Below are positions 43,452 to 54,000 of a stretch of DNA of 64,000 nucleotides, piece after piece. The stretch is from Muscardinus avellanarius (Eukaryota; Chordata; Mammalia; Rodentia; Gliridae), in contig OY726572.1 in NCBI GenBank assembly GCA_963383645.1, positions 21,606,792 through 21,670,791 of the forward strand, in the 5' to 3' direction. The notes beneath the pieces were generated by a model that was not told where the DNA came from, did no database searches, and worked only from the letters and a program-made list of their open reading frames with translations. Position 1 is the stretch's first letter; every line of letters begins with the position of its first letter. The position numbers and the translations under genes are program-made.

Positions 43452-46282
43452 TTTGGTAGTACTGGGTATCAATCCCAGGGGCATTCTGCTTCTGAGCTAC
43501 ACCACACCCTGGCCCTATTTTTTTATTCTTTATTTTTAACAGGACCTCACTAAGTTGTGAAGGGCCTTACTAAGTAGCTGAGGCTGGCTGAAAACCTGTG
43601 ATCCTCCTATCTCAGCCTCCCAAGTACTGGGATTATAAGCGTGTGCCACTATGCCTAGCCTGGCCTGTGTTTAAGCAGCTGAAAACGAAAACACTAGAGG
43701 GATGGGTCACTGGACCCTGGGCAGGTGATAACAAGGGAGTGACTCCCAATCCCATGTATGCTCTCACAGGAGACACAGCAGGTCCCCACTGAGGAGGTCT
43801 CCTTGGAAGTGCTGCTCAGCAACGGGCAGAAAGTTCTGGTCAACGTGCTAACTTCAGATCAGACTGAGGATGTCTTAGAGGTGAGGTGTTTGTTCAGCAC
43901 TGCCCTAGCACTTTCTGTATCCCAGATCCAGGGTTTGGGGAAGGCAGGGACCAGCTAGTAGGATGAGCTGTACTTCCTATTCCCAGGCTGTGGCTGCAAA
44001 GTTGGATCTTCCAGATGACTTGATCGGATACTTTAGTCTCTTTCTTGTTCGAGAAAAAGAAGATGGAGCCTTTTCTTGTGAGTTTCTCTGGAATTTACCA
44101 CTTCATTATGCGTCTAGTAGTGAGTTTGTCTGCCTTCCCTCAGAATGGGACATTTCCTTGGTTTTCCTATCTTTGAACTTTGTCACATTTTTTTGTTTTT
44201 AAACCTATAGTTGTACGGAAGTTGCAAGAGTTTGAGCTGCCTTACGTATCTGTTACCAGTCTTCGGAGTCAAGAGTATAAGATCGTGCTAAGGAAGAGGT
44301 CAGTGCTGGGCCTGAAAGTGGAGACAATGCTGGGTTGGGTTATTGGGCTACAGATTGAGACAGAATAATCTGGACAAGTATTGCTGGGTGTTTCTATTAG
44401 CCTCCCAAACTTCCTCCCACTATGTCACCATTAGCCCCTGACAGTTCCAGATTTGTTTTGTTCCTCTTTTCCATTCTGTCTCTTGCCTTACCCCCATCTT
44501 AGCCCCATTACCCATTTCCACCCCTTGGCCTCACAGTTATTGGGACTCTGCCTATGACGACGATGTCATGGAGAACCGGGTTGGCCTGAATCTACTTTAT
44601 GCTCAGGTGAGCTTGGAGCTGCCTCAGAACCCTTGCCCTGAAAATGACTCTGGTGTCCCACTTGCCCAAAAAAAGTTATGTCTCTATTACCAGTTCATGG
44701 AGAAGTTCCTAGAATATTGTCAGGACTCCTGGCATAACTTCTGCACTCCCTATTGTATACACTGATAAGGTCAAGGTCTCACAACAAAGAAGTCGTCAGT
44801 GTGGGGTTAAGAGTCACGTTGGACAGTGCTGACTGGGACACCTTACTGGGAACCCCCACCACCTTCCACACCCCTTTTTTCCACTGTAGACGGTGTCAGA
44901 TATCGAGCGTGGGTGGATCCTGGTCACCAAAGAGCAGCACCGGCAGCTCAAATCTCTACAGGAGAAGGTCTCCAAGAAGGAGGTAAGCTCTGCCTCACTG
45001 TCTCCCTCAAGGGCCTGCCATCTGAGCTGCCCTGTTCTCCCTCCTTACTCATCACACATGGTGTCATCTTCCAGTTTCTGCGTCTGGCACAAACCCTGCG
45101 ACACTACGGCTACCTGCGCTTCGATGCCTGTGTGGCTGACTTTCCAGAGAAGGACTGTCCTGTGGTGGTGAGCGCAGGCAACAGTGAGCTCAGCCTCCAG
45201 CTCCGCCTGCCTGGCCAACAACTTCGGGAAGGTTCCTTCCGGGTCACCCGCATGCGATGCTGGCGGGTCACCTCCTCTGTGAGTGGGGTGGGAGGAGAGG
45301 CCTTCTGGGGTGGAGGTCTGGCAAGCCTTGAGCTTCAGGAATGGGCTGCAGTGGGTTAGGATGGGAGGCAGATTGGCCAGAATGAACTCAGACTAATTCC
45401 TCTTCCTCTGCCAGGTACCATTGCCCAGTGGAGGCACAAGCAGCCCTGGCCGGGGCCGGGGTGAGGTGCGCTTAGAATTGGCTTTTGAATACCTCATGAG
45501 CAAGGACCGGCTACAGTGGGTCACCATCACCAGCCCCCAGGTGTGAGCCCACCCTCAGACCTCCTCTGGAGCCCCTTAGATACCCAAGTCTAGGGCTTCC
45601 AGGACTCCATGTGAGTGGAAGCCCTTTGTCTTAGGGTGCTGGGCTCAGGATGGCTGCCCTAGTCAAGCTGAGCTCTCTCCTTGCTCTCTTCAGGCTATCA
45701 TGATGAGCATCTGCTTACAGTCGATGGTAGATGAACTGATGGTGAAGAAGTCTGGAGGCAGTATTAGGAAGGTATGCAGCAAGCAGGAGCCAGGCAGCTG
45801 AGTTTGCCTTTTGTCCCTGGGGTGAGGCTTCCTCCAGAACAGGAAGTGATTAGGATTCTGAGAATGTTCCTGCTCTTGTCTCTAGATGCTACGCCGGCGG
45901 GTGGGGGGCACCCTGAGACGCTCAGACAGCCAGCAAGCAGTGAAGTCCCCACCACTCCTTGTAAGTGTCACCCCAGTCAATACCCTGTTTCCAAGCCCTG
46001 CCTCCCTCAGTAAATCTGACGCCTCTGCCTCCTCTTCCCTAGGAGTCACCTGATGCCAGCCGGGAATCCATGGTCAAACTCTCAGTGAGTTACAGGGTGG
46101 GAGAGGTTGGTGACTGCAGGGGCCTCACAGGTTCAATTCCTCTGACCCCCACCCTACCTTTGTTACAGAGTAAGCTGAGTGCCGTGAGCTTGCGAGGGAT
46201 TGGCAGTCCCAGCACAGATGCCAGTGCCAGTGATGTCCACGGCAATTTCGCCTTCGAGGGCATTGGAGATGAGGATCTGTAA
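40905..46282 (+). CDS. SNX17: SNX17, sorting nexin 17, complete (470 aa)
   Basis: Early-endosome adaptor that binds NPxY/NxxY tails (beta1 integrin, LRP1, APP, P-selectin) and passes cargo to the Retriever/Commander recycling complex. Fifteen coding exons: 40905-40967, 41414-41488, 42604-42721, 43221-43285, 43770-43880, 43987-44077, 44211-44298, 44537-44606, 44890-44982, 45075-45278, 45415-45540, 45694-45771, 45886-45960, 46043-46084 and 46169-46282. The total of 1413 nt gives 470 aa, the human length. The order is a PX domain (about 1-110; VRYSQLLGLHEQLRKEYG, FPPKKLF), then a FERM-like F1 (about 115-205), F2 and F3 (about 270-390; FLRLAQTLRHYGYLRFDAC, WVTITSPQAIMMSICLQSMV). A Ser-rich tail follows, ending GIGDEDL, the C-terminus known to contact Retriever. 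All donors are GT (one GTCAGT after exon 7). Introns 2 and 4 carry SINEs; the others are short and clean. Divergent from EIF2B4 and convergent with ZNF513. Confidence 0.98.
41950..42325. repeat. MIR fragment then inverted SINE in SNX17 intron 2
   Basis: AACCCTGAGCAAGTTACCTA to ACAACTGAAAAATGG is a MIR piece (41,955-42,050). A T-run of 26 and an inverted dimer follow at 42,078-42,322. The remainder of intron 2 (41,489-41,950 and 42,325-42,603) has no recognised feature. Confidence 0.7.
43425..43668 (-). repeat. Inverted SINE in SNX17 intron 4
   Basis: A T-run of 23 is followed by an inverted dimer ending ACTATGCCTAGCC. Only two introns of SNX17 contain this family. Confidence 0.8.
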
Positions 46283-46840
46283 TCTCCACTGCTTGGATAT
46301 CTGCCCTCTTCTCCAAAGGATTACAGAAACTTGCCGTGCGCCCCAAGCTGGGGGCGTTTTTTCCTTCCCCTTTCTTACCCTTCCCGTTTTCTCTTCTTGG
46401 CCAGGAGCCTCCTAATCCATCTTCCCTTCTACTCTGAGCTGGCTGCACAAAGTACTGCCCTCTTTATCAGAGCTGGCCCTCAATGCCAAATTAACATTTA
46501 GTATTTTGCACAAAGTCCAAGAGACCATGGCTACCTGTCTTGGGGAGGAACCACAGCTCCCCTGGGCTGCTTCTGGCTTCTTGGGGCCAGGGGTAAGGGG
46601 ATGGGCAGAGGTCTGTGTGTGGTCTGGCTTAGCTCCCCATCATTAAATTCAGCCTGACTGCTGCCTACCTCTGGTTCCCTCAATGTCCCTGCTGCCCCCA
46701 TCATAGCATGGACTACTGTGCCAAGGGTGAGGCCAAACTGTGCTTGCCACTGCCAACTCAGCATAGACATGGCTTTGTTAGTGTTTCCTTTATTATAAAG
46801 CACTGAAATAAGTTAAATAAACAGGTGAGAGGCTGGGCAG
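46283..46840 (+). other. SNX17: SNX17 3' untranslated region with AATAAA at 46816-46821
   Basis: Unique sequence follows the TAA at 46280-46282. An ATTAAA variant near 46,643 is a possible earlier signal. The canonical AATAAA at 46816-46821 predicts cleavage near 46,835, inside the ZNF513 3' region on the other strand. Confidence 0.7.
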
Positions 46841-47106
46841 TCCCCAGCTGGTTCATCCACAGCCCCAGAGAGCAGTGGCAAATGCAAGGCCCTTCTCACT
46901 GAGCTCAAGAAGTGCACCAGTCAAGGCAAGGCCCCAGTCCATATGGGCCCCTGCCCATGGTATCTTGGCTGGTCCATATAGTGCCTAGGTTAGTTGTGTG
47001 GAGCCCCTGGCCAGCGGGGGAGGAAGAAGGTGGCTTCTGGTCATCTGTATAAAATGCAGGAGAGGCAGGGCTAATCCATAGGGGCCCTGAGGAAGAAGGA
47101 CCTAGT
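46770..47106 (-). other. ZNF513: ZNF513 3' untranslated region with AATAAA at 46794-46789
   Basis: Downstream of the ZNF513 stop (47109-47107), the first canonical minus-strand poly(A) signal is AATAAA at 46794-46789. This gives a 3' UTR of about 335 nt that ends within the SNX17 3' UTR. Confidence 0.7.
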
Positions 47107-48726
47107 TCAAGGTGAGTCTGTATGGAGAGCCCGGCTACCAGAGGTGCCCAGGGCTGTTGGACTCCGAGTGCTCAAAACAGAAGGTGGGCTGTGAGGTTGG
47201 GCCCAGCCCTCAGAGGCAGAGAGGCCTGGCCCTCCTGCCCCGCCGTGGCCATGCACTTTCTGGTGGCGCTTATAGTTGTCCCAGTGGCCTGTGGTGTAGG
47301 CGCAGGTGGCACAGCGGAAGGGTTTCTCGCCTGTGTGCCGCAGCATGTGGCGTTTGAGGTTCATGCTCTGGTTGCAGCTGTAGTTGCAAAGGCTACATCG
47401 AAAAGGTTTGTCACCAGAGTGGATGCGACCATGACGCTTGAGGTTGGCCAGGTTACCACAGGCATAGGGGCAGAGGGGGCACTTGTAGGGCTTTTCTCCC
47501 GTATGGACACGCTGGTGCCGCTTCAGGTTATCCAGATGAGCAGAGGCATAAGGACAGCGGGCGCAGCGGAAGGGCTTCTCACCACTGTGTGTCTTCATGT
47601 GCCGGGCCAAGTGGTTGGGATAATGAGTGGCAAAGGGGCAGAGGCTACAGGCAAAGCCTTTGTCACTGGGGCCCTGGGGTCCCCCACTGGCACCACCTCC
47701 AGCCTCTCCTCGCATGCAGCGCCCACACATGGCAGATCCCAGCCGACTACCCTCACCCTCCTCCAGCTCTTGTCCACAGCCCCGGCAAGTCCAAGGAAAC
47801 AGCAGCTCTGGCAGTGGTTCTGATCCAGTCCCACACAGGCCCTCCCCTTCACCCCGTAGCTGCCCACAGTCTGGTAGGAAACTGGCACCACCTGGTGGCA
47901 CATGGAGGCTTAAATCTGGAAGGAGCAGAGCATCTGTAGGAACAATGAAACCTGGGCTATTAATCCAAGTATTCCCAGTGCCACCCACTCTCCCAGGATC
48001 TTTGGTTCCTGGCTTTTTACCTTCAGTTCGCCGGGGCACCGCCCCCTCCTGCTCTGTGGGACTGGCAGGCCGGGTTTGTCGTGGAGCACAGCAGCGGAAG
48101 CCACAGGTCGGGCAGGGAGGAGTGGGGGGGCCCGCGTGGGTGCGCTGATGCCGCCTCAGGTTGCCCAGGCTGCTGCAGGCAAAGGGGCAGTGGGGACAGC
48201 GGTAGGGCTTCTCGCCAGTGTGGGTGCGGGTATGACGTGTCAGGTTGACGAGCTGGGCGGAGGCGTAGGGGCAGCGGCCACAGCGGAACGGCTTCTCTCC
48301 GCTGTGTGTCTGCATGTGCCGCTTCAGGTGGCTCGAGTAGTGGGACACGAAGGCGCAGAGGCGGCATGAGTACAGTAGCCGTGGGGGCAACGGGGGCCCC
48401 CCACCCGGCCCTCCTGCCCCACAACACGGCCCCTCACCTGTGGGCCCCCCACACAGCTGGCAGGCTGGGCCTGGCCTCTCACCCCTGGCCTCCCCTGGAC
48501 CCCTGGCTGGCTCCTCAACTTCACTCTCTGCACTTAGTGCTCGGCCGCCCCCAGACTCATCGTCACTCAGCCCGTAGGGAAGCCCAGGCCTGGCCCCCAG
48601 AGAGTCTCCTGGTGAGAAACACATGAGAAGCATCATCAAATTGGGATGGGACCAAATTCCAAACTCCCCTTTTCACTTAGGTCCCCCCCTTGCTGGGCCT
48701 CACCTTTCAGCTTTGTCAGTACCTTT

Positions 48727-48777
<51 letters not shown>

Positions 48778-50016
48778 AAAGGTCAAGGTTTATCCCTAAA
48801 CCTGCTCTAAACTAGTGATGGTGTTGAGTTATACTAGTTCTACTCAATGAAAAAGATTAAGGGCTCACAGTGGACTTAGTTCTCAGGATAAGTAAAAATA
48901 CAAGAGACCTTTTCCTAAGCTCTATCTGTTTTGGGCCCGTTTTAGTATGGATTGATTTTAATATCCACCTCAAGAGAGGTGGATTTAGAGGAAAGTGGAA
49001 ATAATGAAAAGTAATTCATATTTATGCATAGAGGATGAATTAAAAAAAAAATATGGGTCCCCTCACTGGCTTTCAAGAACATCCTTTATAAGTAAGCACA
49101 GCAAATTAGGGTAGGGTGATGCTACAGAGAACAGGAAGGATACTTAAGGGCTAAAACTAGTATCTGTAGGTAGGAAAGACGCTTAGGCTGCCGGTAAAAA
49201 GGAGTTAGAGTGAATACAAGGAACAGCTTGAGTGATTTATAGAGGTCGTTTCCTTGAACCTCTGAAAAGTACACACACAGAATGGGCTAGGGAGAGGGAC
49301 AGGGTTATTAAAAGGGCACTTACATTTAACCAGCTATTTCATGTGATTCACCTACCCTCCTATTAACCACCTTCGACTAGGCCTAAAACTTCTTAGTAAT
49401 GGAAGTGATGTGACCATTAAATAAATAAAATTATCTCCAATCTAAACCAGGGCGATAGCAGGAAATAGTGTTTGGTCACTGACACTCTAACCTGTCTCCT
49501 ACAGGACTAGGGCCCCCAGCGACCACTAATCCTTAACCAGTTCCCCCAAAACCTACCTTCAGAGTCTCTCTCAAAACTCATGAGCTGGTCACTGTTGCCG
49601 TCACCTTCTTCCTCTTCCTCTTCCTCCTCAAACTCCAGATCCTGGCCTAGTAGCAAATCGCTCTCCAACACCAGGGCCCCAGGTCCTTCATCGAGGGAAT
49701 CTTCAGTATCCACTGAAGAAAGGAGTGGGCTTGTGGAATCTCCCTCCGGAGCAGTGCCCGTCATCCGCACCCGGGGAGCCAGCCCTCGTGGACCGCACTT
49801 TCCGTACTCGTTGACCCTCTCGAGTTCCCTTAGTATCTGGGTGGGAGCCTCGGACTCCAGATCGCCCACACATCTCTCACGATTCTCCCTCCACCCTGAC
49901 CTGAGCCCATTCCACTGGCCGTACCCCCATTCCTCCCCCCTCAGAGCCCCTGACCCCTGACCTTTGACCCCCTCGCATTTCACGGGCTGCGGGTGGCTTT
50001 GCTTCCTTCGGGGCAT
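47107..50016 (-). CDS. ZNF513: ZNF513, C2H2 zinc-finger transcription factor, complete (541 aa)
   Basis: Nuclear DNA-binding regulator; human ZNF513 has been linked to recessive retinitis pigmentosa and photoreceptor gene control (established knowledge). Four coding exons: 50016-49962, 49712-49557, 48608-48021 and 47933-47107. The total of 1626 nt gives 541 aa, the human length. It begins MPRRKQSHPQPVKCEGVK, followed by an acidic run (EFEEEEEEEEGDG). A first cluster of three C2H2 fingers (CRLCAFVSHYSSHLKRHMQTH onward, about residues 150-225) has TGEKPY/SGEKPF linkers. A Cys-rich and Pro-rich spacer comes next, then a second cluster of five fingers (from CSLCPFATHYPNHLARHMKTH, about 360-495) and a Ser/Pro-rich tail. 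Intron 3 is only 87 nt and stays open in frame. The start was chosen by match to human, but the frame is open for another 90 codons upstream. Confidence 0.97.
48729..48774. repeat. Pure (T)46 tract in ZNF513 intron 2
   Basis: An uninterrupted T run with no SINE body on either side. The rest of the intron (48,609-49,556) is unique AT-rich sequence without a recognised feature. Confidence 0.9.
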
Positions 50017-50480
50017 CGTGACCGGCTCCAGCCCGACGCGCCTCCGGCCCACGGCCACCCGGCCCCGCCCCTCCTGGCTCCGCTCGTCCGCCAGCCACGC
50101 GCTCAGCGCCCGCGGGCCACCCGCATGCAGAGGCGCCGGCCCCAGGCAGCCCTCGGCCCTGGCCCCGGCGCCCAGCTCAGGCCGCTCCCGCCGCCGCCGC
50201 CGCTTCCATTCATGTAGCCCCCTACCCCCCTCCGGAGACCAGCTGGTACCTCCGTACCCGCTTCCGCTTCCGCCGCCGCACAGCCACACGGAACCCGTAG
50301 TCCGCCTGACGCAAAGCGGTGGGAGTGTCCCAGCGTGACCAGGAAGTGATTATGACGAGTGGCGGGCCAGCCAATCCGCGGCCGCGGAGACCGGGCGAGC
50401 GGGCCGAGCGGGCGACGCCCCGCATTCTTCCAGGAAGAACCAGGAAGTCGCTCCAGACTCGCGGAGGCAGCGAAGCTATG
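49900..50480. promoter_or_regulatory. CpG-island promoter of ZNF513
   Basis: The GC-rich, CpG-dense segment around ZNF513 exon 1 contains two CAGGAAGT-type ETS sites (near 50,340 and 50,441) and a TGACG half-CRE (near 50,352), with no TATA box. It sits only a few hundred bases downstream of the end of the PPM1G transcription unit, on the same strand. Confidence 0.7.
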
Positions 50481-50679
50481 CATGATGTTAGGCAGGCCGG
50501 CCAGGCTCCATATTTACTACACCGGCCTTGTCCCCTACCCAGGCCAGGAGCACACACACACACGCACGCACACTCACGAACACAAAGGGAATCGCTAGAT
50601 GCTCTCCTTACAGCCAAGCACTGGCCACGGCAGCAGAGAAAAGAGGACACCAGGGGCACGATTAGGTTTTGGCCTTTAG

Positions 50680-51065
50680 TCTGAAAAAGTGTTGATTGAA
50701 AGTGTATAACAGAGAGCGGGTGCAAGCGGCTGGGGGCCGTGGAGCCGCCAATAAAAAAGAATGTCCTTAAATAAAGTGTTCACAGAGTAAAAACCAGAAC
50801 CGCCAGTCCTTCCCTCCAACACAACAGAGCACAGGCACAGAACCGGTGATGAGCCGGAAGGAGCAAGGAGGAGGCTGGGGAGGACAGCAGAGGCTCTCAG
50901 GCTGCTGTATGGAGAGAGCCCTCTTTGGAATGGGCTGAGGAAAGCCACCCAGCTCCCCCTGCACACCTCATACCCACTGCTAAGGCTAAAGGAAAAAGAC
51001 AAAACTCAGTCTCAGGTCCGGAGGGCTCAGAAAACAGTCTAGGTGGGCAGGGGTCTAGATGACCA
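50680..51065 (-). other. PPM1G: PPM1G 3' untranslated region
   Basis: Unique sequence lies between the PPM1G stop and the ZNF513 promoter. No AATAAA or ATTAAA occurs on the minus strand here; only weak variants (AATCAA near 50,690, ACTAAA near 50,676) are available. The lower boundary is an estimate. Confidence 0.45.
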
Positions 51066-54000
51066 CTAGTCCCGCTTGGCCTTCTTCTTCTCGCTGTCGC
51101 CATTCTCTTCTACTCCTTCAGCAGAGAGCACCTCCTCGAGTTTCCGCTTGCTGCTCTCTGGCTGGAGTTCTGCTGTGTTTCGGGGCTTGAAGCAAATGAT
51201 GATGCAGGTCATGTTGTCACACCCTGTACCATCCCCGGAAGTGTCTGGTGCCAGGCACTGATCCAGCAGCTACAAAATGGATGGGGCAGTTCAGCCACAG
51301 GGTTTGAACACCTTCCTGGGAACCTAGAGTACCACAAGAGGGCTGGCTCTGCTGAGACAGGGTGATGGAAAGAGAGGAATGGGCAAGAGGTGCCACAAAA
51401 TGGCCCCCTGCTAGTCTCTGAGCATAGGCTGTCAGAGACATTAAAGGAAAGTGGAACTTTGTAATCAGGGTCTGCTGTCTGTCAGTAATTAATAGTGCTC
51501 CCAGGCTCTGGTCCCAGCCAAAGTGACAAGAGAAAACCTCAGCTGTACAGACCAGATACCTCCTCCTCTACCTTTAGACTCACCTCTTCCACAATGGATG
51601 ACAATAACCGAAGCTCCCCATTTTCATCACGCTGGCTGATTTTTGATTGAATAAAGTCTACAACTTCCTGGCTGCTCATCACATTCCTGGGGTCAAAAAC
51701 AACAATCAGAATCTTCTTTGGTTCCACCAAGGCAGAGTAGAGGAGTGTAGACAGAGGTGGTGGCCCAGATCAACCTACAGAAATTCTCCTCAGTTCTGCC
51801 TTGGCTTGGTGGTGATAATTCACCAAGAAATCTGTTTAGACTCTAATCTTACAGCAGCTCTGAGCTCTACAGAAGTAATGCTGCAGACAGGCACAAAGGG
51901 CCTTCTGCCAGTGCTCACCAGATGCCATCACAGGCAATGACCATGAACTCATGGTCATCGGTGAGAGTCAACACCTTGATGTCAGGAAGAGCTGAAATCA
52001 TCTGTTCCTCCGGTGGTAGGTTCTTGTTTCTCTTGTAGAAGTGGTCTCCTGAAGAAAAGGAAGGTTTGGTTAAGCACGTGGTTTGAATATTTCCCAAAGA
52101 CCTGTGTTGAAGCAGGCCAAACACTGGAATTTGCTCTTCTCTTTTAAAAGGTTCTACAATTCAGTGGAAATGAGAACCAAAGTCTGATTTTTTCTAGTTT
52201 CAGCCCTGTCATCAGAGACTTAAAAGTAAATCTCTCACCTATCTTTTGCATCATCCAGAAGGTACTAAAGATAATACTGATCTTAGCTATTTCACAAGAA
52301 TATTTTAAAGAAAGAGGCAGAATATATAAAGTATACTGAAAGGTACAAAGGCTATGAAGATTGAAATTTGCTATTGTGTAGTCTGGGACAGAAGCAAAAC
52401 TCCAGAAGGCTTTCACATGGTTTCTTGACCCTTACCAATAGCTCTGGAGAGGTTGAGGCCCCCATTGACACGCCCATCCATGGTGACCTTGCCACCAGCA
52501 TTCTTGATGCGTGCTAGCTCCACTTCATCCTCTGGTTTGTGGTCATAGGACATGTCTAAAGCTTTGCCAGCCTCAGATACCACACAGCGAGAATCTCCTG
52601 CATTGGCTACAATCAACTGCTTCCCTCGTATAAGAGCCACCACTGCTGTCGTGCCACTGTCAGAGCCAGGCTTAAGGAGAAAAAGGGGGAAGCATTTAGG
52701 TTTGGACAGGAGCCCTCCTTGGTGCACTCCCGGCCAGTCTCCTACGCTAGAGTGCTTTACAAACAGGAAAAGCACAGATTTTATGTACAAAAACAATAGC
52801 ATGCTCCCCACTCCTCTTTTTGTGGTGTTGGGGATTAAACTCAGGGACATTATACTTATGAGTTACACCTTCAATCTAATTTGTGGAGGGAGGGGTACTG
52901 GGGCTCAAGTGCAGGGGCATTCAACCTCTAAGCTATACTCGCAGCCGTATTTTATTTTTATTTGGAAACAGGGTCTCACTAGGTTGATACAAGTCTCACT
53001 ACTTGCTGAGGCTATCCTTGAACCTGTGATTCTCCTGTCTCAGCCTCCCAAGTACTTGGATTACAAGTGTGCACCACCATCCCTGGCCCCCAAGTCCAAT
53101 GTTATTCTTTTTTTCCAAAAAGGATCTTACTAAGTTGCTAAGGACCTCAGTAAGTTGCTAAACCTGTCTTCAAAGCTGCTATCCATTCTAGGCTCCCAAG
53201 TACTGGGATTACAGACATGAGCCACTACACCTGGCTTCCTTCCCTCTTTAAGATAATTTTGCCCAAAACATTTGCCACTTAGCTTCCCTTGCAGAACACG
53301 ACTTCAATACTAAGAAATCAAGAGAATTCTATTTCAGAGGATTCATGCCTGCCTCAGCTTTTCCAGACTCACTGATCCACTTCCCCACACACCTCCTCTT
53401 TGCCTTCCATCCCAGGCACCATCATTTCTTCTTCCTCTTCATCATCCTCTTCAGCCTCCTCGGTATCATCCTCATCATCTTCATTCTCTGCCTCCTCGCT
53501 GCTATAGCCATCCTCTTCTTCACTGCATTCCTGCCAGAATACCAGGTTGCTGAGACTGGGATAATGCCCTGTGCCCCTCTCCTCACTCATACTTAGAACA
53601 CTGAGGTCCTGACTAAACGCAGGTCCTCAAAACACTAAAACACACAACTGTATGATCAAGAAAAACTGGAGGAGGGGAAAGGGATAGGATGAATACAATT
53701 GATTTCCTGAACAGGGCCCAGCAGTCACAAAGCAAGCAGCACAGGGGAAGGCTGGGGCTGCCAGCCAAAAGCATCTTCTAGGCAATGTAGCCAGAAAATA
53801 AACTGTCCAGAGAAAGAAACACCCAAACATCCAAAGTAACAGCTGCCTTCTTGTTTTCTCTCTAGGAGACAGAATCTGCAAGGCCAGAACTATATCTGTT
53901 ATAGGATCAGCAAAGAAAGAAGAGTTAATAGTACCTGTGATGGTAGAGATAAGGCATTCAAGAAATATAAAGCTCAGAATACAGTGGGTCTTGGGGACTG

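Noticed and set aside
47122..48148. Plus-strand frames of 233 and 173 codons
   Set aside because: They are antisense shadows of the GC-rich ZNF513 zinc-finger exons, with no independent start context or family signature.
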